This document shows, in pieces, positions 59,539 to 64,000 of a stretch of 64,000 bases of DNA. Positions within the stretch are counted from its first letter, which is position 1. Each line of letters opens with the position of its first letter. The notes below the pieces were generated by a model, which was not told where the DNA came from, did no database searches, and saw nothing but the letters and a program-made list of their open reading frames with translations. Origin of the DNA: Cerasicoccus maritimus (GTDB lineage Bacteria > Verrucomicrobiota > Verrucomicrobiia > Opitutales > Cerasicoccaceae); assembly GCA_031296935.1 (NCBI GenBank), contig JAVDPD010000011.1:1-64000 (forward strand), in the 5' to 3' direction. Both the position numbers and the translations under genes were made by a program.

Positions 59539-60565
59539 GAGTTATCGTGTAGGCATAGTCGGCGCAACTGGCGCCGTGGGTCAAGAATTGATCGACCTGC
59601 TCCATCGTCGTCATTTCCCGATGTCGGAGCTCGTCCTGTTGGCGTCCGCCCGTTCCGCCGGCAAAACCATCACCTGGCAGGACAAATCCTGGACCGTGCA
59701 GGAAGCGACCCCCGAATCTTTCGAAACTCTGGACATCGCCATCTTCAGCGCCAGCGGAACCCTCTCCAAGGAGCTTTGCCCGGAGGCCGCCAAGCGCGGC
59801 TGCATCGCGATCGACAACTCTTCGGCCTTCCGCATGGACCCGAAGGTGCCGCTCGTCGTGCCGGAAATCAATCCCGAGGCCGCCCGCGAACACAACGGCA
59901 TCATTGCCAACCCCAATTGCTCGACCGCCGTCGCGCTGATGGGACTCTACCCGCTGCACCGCGAGTTCGGCCTCAAGCGTTTCTTCGCCGCGACTTACCA
60001 AGCCGTTTCCGGTGCCGGCGCGGCCGCCATGACCGAGCTCGAAGACCAGCTCCACGCCTGGACCAAGGGCGAGGAACTGACCGTCAGCGAATTTCCGCAC
60101 CAGATCGCCTTTAACCTCATCCCGCATGTGGACGTCTTCTACGACGACGGCTACACCAAGGAAGAGCACAAGATGCTCAACGAGTCCCGCAAGATTCTGG
60201 GCATGCCCGAGCTGAAGGCTTCGACGACCTGCGTCCGCGTGCCGGTGCTCCGCGCCCATTCCATCGCGATCAACGCCGAGTTCGAAAAGCCCGTCGACGT
60301 GAAGCGCGCGCAGGAAGTTGTCGGCGTCTTCGAAGGCGCTGAGCTCGTCGACAACCCGGCCGAAAAGCAATACCCGATGCCCATCGATTTCTCCTGCAAG
60401 GAAAAGTGTGGCGTGGGCCGCATTCGCCGCGATGCCGCCTTCGACAACGGCCTCGCCCTGTGGGTCTCCGGCGACCAGCTCTGGAAGGGCGCCGCACTCA
60501 ACGCCGTGCAAATCGCAGAACTCGTGGCCAAGGAGAATCTAGTAACCCCGAAGGCGAGCGCCTAG
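59537..60565 (+). CDS. asd: Aspartate-semialdehyde dehydrogenase
   Basis: A 342-residue cytoplasmic enzyme reducing aspartyl phosphate to aspartate semialdehyde in the Lys/Thr/Met pathway. Nucleotide-binding start VGIVGATGAVGQELI, DNSSAFRMDPKVPLVVPEIN and the catalytic Cys128 in ANPNCSTAVALM are clear, as are QAVSGAGAAAM and TCVRVPVLRAHS. The Shine-Dalgarno AGAGGAA (59524-59530) supports the ATG at 59537. The product also feeds metX (3753-4901). It is followed by a repeat copy and a hairpin terminator. Confidence 0.96.
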   Translation: MSYRVGIVGATGAVGQELIDLLHRRHFPMSELVLLASARSAGKTITWQDKSWTVQEATPESFETLDIAIFSASGTLSKELCPEAAKRGCIAIDNSSAFRMDPKVPLVVPEINPEAAREHNGIIANPNCSTAVALMGLYPLHREFGLKRFFAATYQAVSGAGAAAMTELEDQLHAWTKGEELTVSEFPHQIAFNLIPHVDVFYDDGYTKEEHKMLNESRKILGMPELKASTTCVRVPVLRAHSIAINAEFEKPVDVKRAQEVVGVFEGAELVDNPAEKQYPMPIDFSCKEKCGVGRIRRDAAFDNGLALWVSGDQLWKGAALNAVQIAELVAKENLVTPKASA

Positions 60566-60571
60566 GCAGCG

Positions 60572-60663
60572 GCAGTGTCCCGCTGCACCGATTGATTTTC
60601 GCACTGCGAAAATGCGGTGAGGCAAAGCGTAGAAGTGGAAGGCGATGATCCTTCATCGCCGCC
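60572..60663. repeat. Intergenic hairpin-mosaic repeat after asd
   Basis: GCAGTG-TCC-CGCTGC (60572-60586), ATTTTCGC-ACT-GCGAAAAT (60595-60613) and GGCGATGA-TCCT-TCATCGCC near 60641-60660. The last module matches GGCGATGCTCCGTCATCGCC near 58820, and the middle hairpin is a covarying version of the ATTTGCCC module. Confidence 0.75.
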
Positions 60664-60681
60664 CTGCAAAATCAAATTTCA

Positions 60682-60717
60682 TAAGGCAGCGCTGAATCGG
60701 CGTTGCCTTATTTGTTT
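60682..60717 (+). terminator. Hairpin terminator downstream of asd
   Basis: TAAGGCAGCGC / GCGTTGCCTTA stem (one G-T wobble) with an 8-base loop and a T-rich tail (TTTGTTT). It ends just before the start of the phosphatase gene, so it separates the two units. Confidence 0.7.
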
Positions 60718-60729
60718 ATGCTTATTTCA

Positions 60730-61755
60730 ATGAACGGCATGAACCGCCGCGCTTGCCTACTACTGCTTCTCTCCTGCGCCCCGCTGTGGGCGAAGTTTCC
60801 GACCGACTTTGAGTCGCCGCTGACCACCATTGCCTTCGGCTCATGTAACCAGCACAACCTGCCCCAACCCCTCTGGGCCGTAATCGACGCCCAGCAGCCC
60901 GACCTGTGGATTTGGGCTGGCGACAACATTTACGGCGACACCGAGGACATGACGATCCTCAAGGAGAAATACGACGCGCAGTTCAACCAACCGGACTACG
61001 CGACCTTCCGCAAAACGACGCCCGTCCTCGGCACTTGGGACGACCACGACTACGGCGCCAACGATGCGGGCCATTGGTATCCGATGAAGGCAGAATCCAG
61101 TGTGCTCGCGCTGGACTTTTACGAGACGCCCACTGACGATCCACGCCGTCAACACGAGGGCATCTACGGCAGCTATGTTTTCGGCCCCGAAGGCAAGCGC
61201 GTGCGTGTCATACTGATCGACGACCGCTACTTCGCCGGCCAGCCCAAGACGCCTGGCTCCGACCTCCTCGGCGATGCGCAGTGGGCTTGGCTCCAGCAAG
61301 AGCTGCTCGCGAGCAAAGCGCAGATCAACCTTATCGTGACCGGCATCCAATTTCTGTCCGAACAACACCTCCATGAAAAGTGGGCGAACTACCCGCCCTC
61401 CCGCGCCGGCCTGCTGAACTTCATTCGCGAAAACCAGATACCCGGCGTCGTCTTCCTGAGCGGCGATCGCCACCTGCACGAGATCTCGATCAAAAGCGAC
61501 GCGGAGACGATTTACCCGCTGATCGACGTCACCTCCAGCGGCCTCACGCACTACTGGAAAAACTTCCCCGGCGAGGACAACCACTACCGCTCCGGCCCCA
61601 TCTACAGCGGCCTCGCCTTCGGCCTGATCGAGCTCGATTGGGACGCCCAGCCCGCCACCCTCACCGCGAAGATTGTGAACCAAAGCGGCATCACCGAAAA
61701 CGTGCTCTCACTGCCGATTGGGGCGCTGCGGGACACGAGTCCAAGCAGAAAATAA
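60730..61755 (+). CDS. PhoD-like alkaline phosphatase-family phosphoesterase
   Basis: A 341-residue exported metallophosphoesterase. After a signal peptide (MNRRACLLLLLSCAPLWA) come FGSCNQHN, WIWAGDNIYGDTED (Asp/Asn metal site), VLGTWDDHDYGANDAG, LIDDRYFA and VFLSGDRHLHEIS with the later His/Asp ligands. PhoD-type enzymes cleave phosphodiesters or monoesters outside the cytoplasm and often serve phosphate scavenging. Start is ambiguous among ATG 60718, 60730 and 60739. 60730 is taken because a terminator hairpin covers the region before 60711. No Pho box was recognised. Confidence 0.85.
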   Translation: MNGMNRRACLLLLLSCAPLWAKFPTDFESPLTTIAFGSCNQHNLPQPLWAVIDAQQPDLWIWAGDNIYGDTEDMTILKEKYDAQFNQPDYATFRKTTPVLGTWDDHDYGANDAGHWYPMKAESSVLALDFYETPTDDPRRQHEGIYGSYVFGPEGKRVRVILIDDRYFAGQPKTPGSDLLGDAQWAWLQQELLASKAQINLIVTGIQFLSEQHLHEKWANYPPSRAGLLNFIRENQIPGVVFLSGDRHLHEISIKSDAETIYPLIDVTSSGLTHYWKNFPGEDNHYRSGPIYSGLAFGLIELDWDAQPATLTAKIVNQSGITENVLSLPIGALRDTSPSRK

Positions 61756-61823
61756 ATATAAAGTAGATCATGTATATTGAATGTCTAAGCAGTCTGCATG
61801 CTCTCAAAAAATAACATTTAACA

Positions 61824-62558
61824 TTACCTTCTGAAGTATCGAATATTGGATAATTGCTCAGTGGGCATAGGTCCAATCTTAGGAATATTCTCACCAACAA
61901 TTCCTTCCAAATGCTTGGTCCATCCAATCTGCATGAGATCAAATATCTCGCGATCAATACCTTCGTAACCTTTCCTATAACAAGGAAGCCATACGAGGAC
62001 CTTACGGTCTAGCCCATGCATAAATGCAGCTAGATTTACAGTAAAAATCAAAACATTATCAATAGAGCTGAATCCATTATCTAATATTTTATCTACTGCA
62101 TGAGCCAAAGCATCGATCTCAAGCGCGTAGTTCCCTTCATTAACCAGCAATAAAAGTCCCTTAGCAGAGGGGTAACTTAAATGCTTCTTTGTCTGCCTTA
62201 TCTGTTTATTAGCCTTATCAATTCTCCTGTGAATTGGCTTCTGAAATACTTTGTAAATTTCATCCTGACATTGTCGTGGAAGATCTTTTGTTGAAAGTTT
62301 GAATGTTCCATAGCCAGGGTCTGGAATTAGGCCATCTTTAATCCACAGCTCCAACAATCGATTTAGTTTCGTTTGAACGCGAGGATCATCAGACTTGTCC
62401 TGAGTCAAAGTCTTTAGTTCAGCAACAATATTATATTTCTCGAAATAATAATCAGCATTTGAAAAGCAAGGCGACTTACCTACATGCTCGCCTAGTACCG
62501 TGCCGCCAAACTCTTTAACAAAGCAATTAAATTGCTGTTCTACCAATACACCTGACAT
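61824..62558 (-). CDS. PD-(D/E)XK nuclease-like protein in an AT-rich island
   Basis: A 244-residue protein in markedly AT-rich DNA. The N-terminal part has the PD-(D/E)XK arrangement: helix VEQQFNCFVKEFGG with Glu, SNADYYFEKYN with Asp, IVAELKTLTQDK with E-x-K. It continues with a conserved-looking stretch (KGLLLLVNEGNYALEIDALA, SSIDNVLIFTVNL) and a Trp/Arg-rich end. I recognise no named family. Codon use (AT-ending) differs from neighbours, suggesting transfer. It lies 32 bp downstream of the membrane-protein gene, likely as one transcript. Nuclease activity is inferred from the motif only. Confidence 0.6.
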   Translation of the reverse strand: MSGVLVEQQFNCFVKEFGGTVLGEHVGKSPCFSNADYYFEKYNIVAELKTLTQDKSDDPRVQTKLNRLLELWIKDGLIPDPGYGTFKLSTKDLPRQCQDEIYKVFQKPIHRRIDKANKQIRQTKKHLSYPSAKGLLLLVNEGNYALEIDALAHAVDKILDNGFSSIDNVLIFTVNLAAFMHGLDRKVLVWLPCYRKGYEGIDREIFDLMQIGWTKHLEGIVGENIPKIGPMPTEQLSNIRYFRR

Positions 62559-62590
62559 ACGAATTTAGATTAGACATCAACACTATAGGA

Positions 62591-63058
62591 TCAGGTTAAA
62601 AACAAACCAGTAGCACCCACGATAAATCCAAGAATAAATGCAGTAAGGCCAGTATAACCTAATATTCGATCAACCTTCCCACTTGGCACCCTACTTGAGT
62701 CTCTTTTGATCAAGTCAGCATAATCCAACTCTTTCATGTAATGAGCCTCTACATCTTTCTGCCAATGACTAAATAATCGATTCATACTTTCATATGCGTA
62801 AGCCACCATGCATCCACTCGACACTAGACCAACAAAGAAAAAGATAAGCGCTAACTTCGGAGGTAGAGTGCCCCTGATATCAGCTGACGCTCCAAGAAAG
62901 CTTAAAGTTGCGACAGCACCACCTGAATTCATCAAAATTAGATATTTGATTGCTTCTTTCCCCCACTCTTTATCGAGTTCATAAAGCTGCGACCATCTAT
63001 TATTAATGTGATCCTGTCTCTGCTTCCATGCAATATATTCAGCGTCTTTTCTTTCCAT
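62591..63058 (-). CDS. Three-helix membrane protein in an AT-rich island
   Basis: A 155-residue protein with an N-terminal charged helix (MERKDAEYIAWKQRQD), then three membrane helices (about 38-56, 67-90 and 130-152). Between the second and third is a cytoplasmic-looking charged region (SHWQKDVEAHYMKELDYADL). No family was identified. It is the first gene of a two-gene AT-rich cluster with the nuclease-like gene. The layout (small membrane protein plus nuclease-fold protein in an atypical island) is compatible with a mobile or defence-type cassette, but nothing proves it. Confidence 0.7.
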   Translation of the reverse strand: MERKDAEYIAWKQRQDHINNRWSQLYELDKEWGKEAIKYLILMNSGGAVATLSFLGASADIRGTLPPKLALIFFFVGLVSSGCMVAYAYESMNRLFSHWQKDVEAHYMKELDYADLIKRDSSRVPSGKVDRILGYTGLTAFILGFIVGATGLFLT

Positions 63059-63383
63059 TAGAAAAAGATATAAACCAAACCATCATATTTAAAAGTTAAT
63101 TCTCAATTATTAACTGATTTACGGTTACTCCATCAAGCCCCAGGTTCTATTCTCGCATACGACAGATAAGGCACTATCGTAATACATTCACTGAATTCAA
63201 CCCGAACCTAGCCGCTTGTTGCCGTGAATCCAGGCGTGTGTTGCCTCAATGCACGGGCGGTTGTTACTCCCTACGCCCGTGGGCGTAGCGGGCTTACGTC
63301 CGGGGACGGAGGGAGGTTACGTCCCGGGAGGTAGATGGGCTACGTCCATGGACGTAAGCAGCAACACAGCCTAAGGAGTTGAT
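63059..63383. other. 325-bp intergenic region with an ordered palindromic array
   Basis: The first 150 bp are AT-rich and without recognisable features (probably the end of the island). Then an inverted GTGTTGC (63238-63244) / GCAACAC (63361-63367) flanks a tandem array of palindromes at 63271-63362, described separately. Confidence 0.6.
63271..63362. repeat. Four tandem 23-bp palindromic units
   Basis: Units start at 63271, 63294, 63317 and 63340 with exact 23-bp spacing. Each begins with a palindromic block of the form YTACGYCC-NN-GGRCGTAR: CTACGCCCGTGGGCGTAG (perfect), TTACGTCCGGGGACGGAG, TTACGTCCCGGGAGGTAG and CTACGTCCATGGACGTAA. The rest of each unit is G-rich spacer. Confidence 0.75.
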
Positions 63384-64000
63384 CTAAGCCACGGCTTGGT
63401 TTGGCGCAGTACTCGACTGAGTTTCGACCGACAACACTTGCTGGCCTACGCCAACCACCAAGGTGGTGCAGTCGCGCATGCGGGAGCGGACTTCGAGCTG
63501 GTAGTCGCCGGGCGGCAAGTCGTAGGGGGCTTGGGCGATGAGCCATTGTGGCGTGTTCATCACCAAGTCCTGCAAAGGGATGCCCTCGTGGGGAAACTTG
63601 TCCAGCGGGACCAGAAAGACGCCTTCGTCGGGCGCGGCCTCGTTGAACTTGAGACGCGCGCCATAGACCTTGAGCGGCATACCCGGCTTGAGCGTGGTGA
63701 CGTGTTCGTGGCGCGCATTGAAGATCGCCGTGACGTTCGGGCGCAAACGGGTGTCCGGCGCATGGACGCGCTCCCAGCTCAGCTGGCAGTTGATGTCCCG
63801 CTTCAGCTTCGGCGGTACGCGCACGCCAACTTTCACCTGATGGCGCTTGGCGTCGCGGAGTTCGTTAATGTCGTCAAAGGTTCCCTGCACCGAGGGAATG
63901 AACTGCGCCAGCCCTTGCAGGTTGACGCGGCGGCCCTCGCGCAGGCTGTCGCAGACCTCGTCACCCAGCGCCGCGAGCACGGCGGCGACTTCGTGTTCGC
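63384..64000 (-). CDS. HU-like DNA-binding plus DUF4469-type protein (partial at window edge)
   Basis: At least 205 residues, with the start beyond the right edge: the frame is open to base 64000. The N-terminal part (VLAALGDEVCDSLREGRRVN, LQGLAQFIPSVQGTF) resembles a bacterial HU/IHF-like fold. The rest fits the beta-sandwich DUF4469 found fused to it, with QVKVGVRVPPKLKRDINCQL, VTTLKPGMPLKVYGARLKF and PPGDYQLEVRSRMRD. Such proteins are widespread in Bacteroidetes and Verrucomicrobia, with an unknown role in nucleoid or DNA organisation. Homology starts at the edge, so only a short N-terminal piece is missing. Confidence 0.7.
   Translation of the reverse strand, partial: EHEVAAVLAALGDEVCDSLREGRRVNLQGLAQFIPSVQGTFDDINELRDAKRHQVKVGVRVPPKLKRDINCQLSWERVHAPDTRLRPNVTAIFNARHEHVTTLKPGMPLKVYGARLKFNEAAPDEGVFLVPLDKFPHEGIPLQDLVMNTPQWLIAQAPYDLPPGDYQLEVRSRMRDCTTLVVGVGQQVLSVETQSSTAPNQAVA

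Noticed and set aside
63271..63362. Possible CRISPR array
   Set aside because: Units of 23 bp are directly adjacent with no unique spacers, and no cas gene is present, so it is a palindromic tandem repeat.

Overview
The window looks like a chromosomal piece of a Verrucomicrobiota member of the Opitutales/Puniceicoccales type, probably aquatic or marine. This is inferred from the gene families: PEP-CTERM secreted proteins, a Verru_Chthon-cassette-A-like giant pseudopilin-type protein, two MoxR/DUF58 operons, sodium symport, and polysaccharide lyase and CBM genes under LacI and AraC regulators. No rRNA gene is present to confirm it. Base composition is GC-rich except for an AT-rich island near 61.8-63.1 kb.

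Layout. 0-5 kb: a DUF2007 gene, a PEP-CTERM protein, a CaCA-type exchanger, an SRPBCC protein and metX. 5-22.7 kb: a polysaccharide-utilisation region with a secreted lyase-like protein, a GH37-like glycosidase, a CE7-like esterase, a giant pseudopilin-like protein with a coupled secreted partner, a sodium:solute symporter, a heparinase II/III-family lyase, a 2-hydroxyacid dehydrogenase, a LacI regulator, a CBM-like protein and a PEP-CTERM beta-solenoid protein. A near-identical 15-bp operator-like site lies at three promoters here and ties these units into one candidate LacI regulon. 23.4-25.4 kb: an exported PD-(D/E)XK-like protein and a soluble hybrid histidine kinase. 25.4-31.5 kb: a manganese module with mntR, two MntR boxes, an OprB-type porin and a TroABCD-type ABC transporter, one permease of which is fused to a DtxR-like domain. 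An IS30 remnant follows.

31.6-38.0 kb holds MoxR operon A (MoxR, DUF58, DUF4381-like, BatA, BatB, TPR), read leftward. 38.2-42.7 kb holds a CNNM/CBS protein, a small membrane protein, recN, tRNA-Val(GAC) and rpmH. 42.8-52.6 kb holds MoxR operon B, a ten-gene leftward series: two GYF_2 proteins, a PH-like protein, a zinc-binding protein, DUF4129, DUF4350, MoxR, DUF58, SpoIIM-like and RDD. 52.6-61.8 kb holds ruvC, an extended GH4 glycosidase divergent from an AraC regulator, a polysaccharide deacetylase, nfeD plus an SPFH protein, an L,D-transpeptidase, asd and a PhoD-like phosphatase. The AT-rich two-gene island follows, then a partial HU/DUF4469 protein running off the right edge.

A second theme is the intergenic DNA. 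Small hairpin modules recur in different combinations and orientations (115-266, 22989-23030, 39922-40210, 41924-42332, 58734-58994, 60572-60663). The arms differ in sequence between copies but stay complementary. Two copies reach into the 3-prime ends of genes, and one locus is a roughly 400-nt imperfect palindrome.
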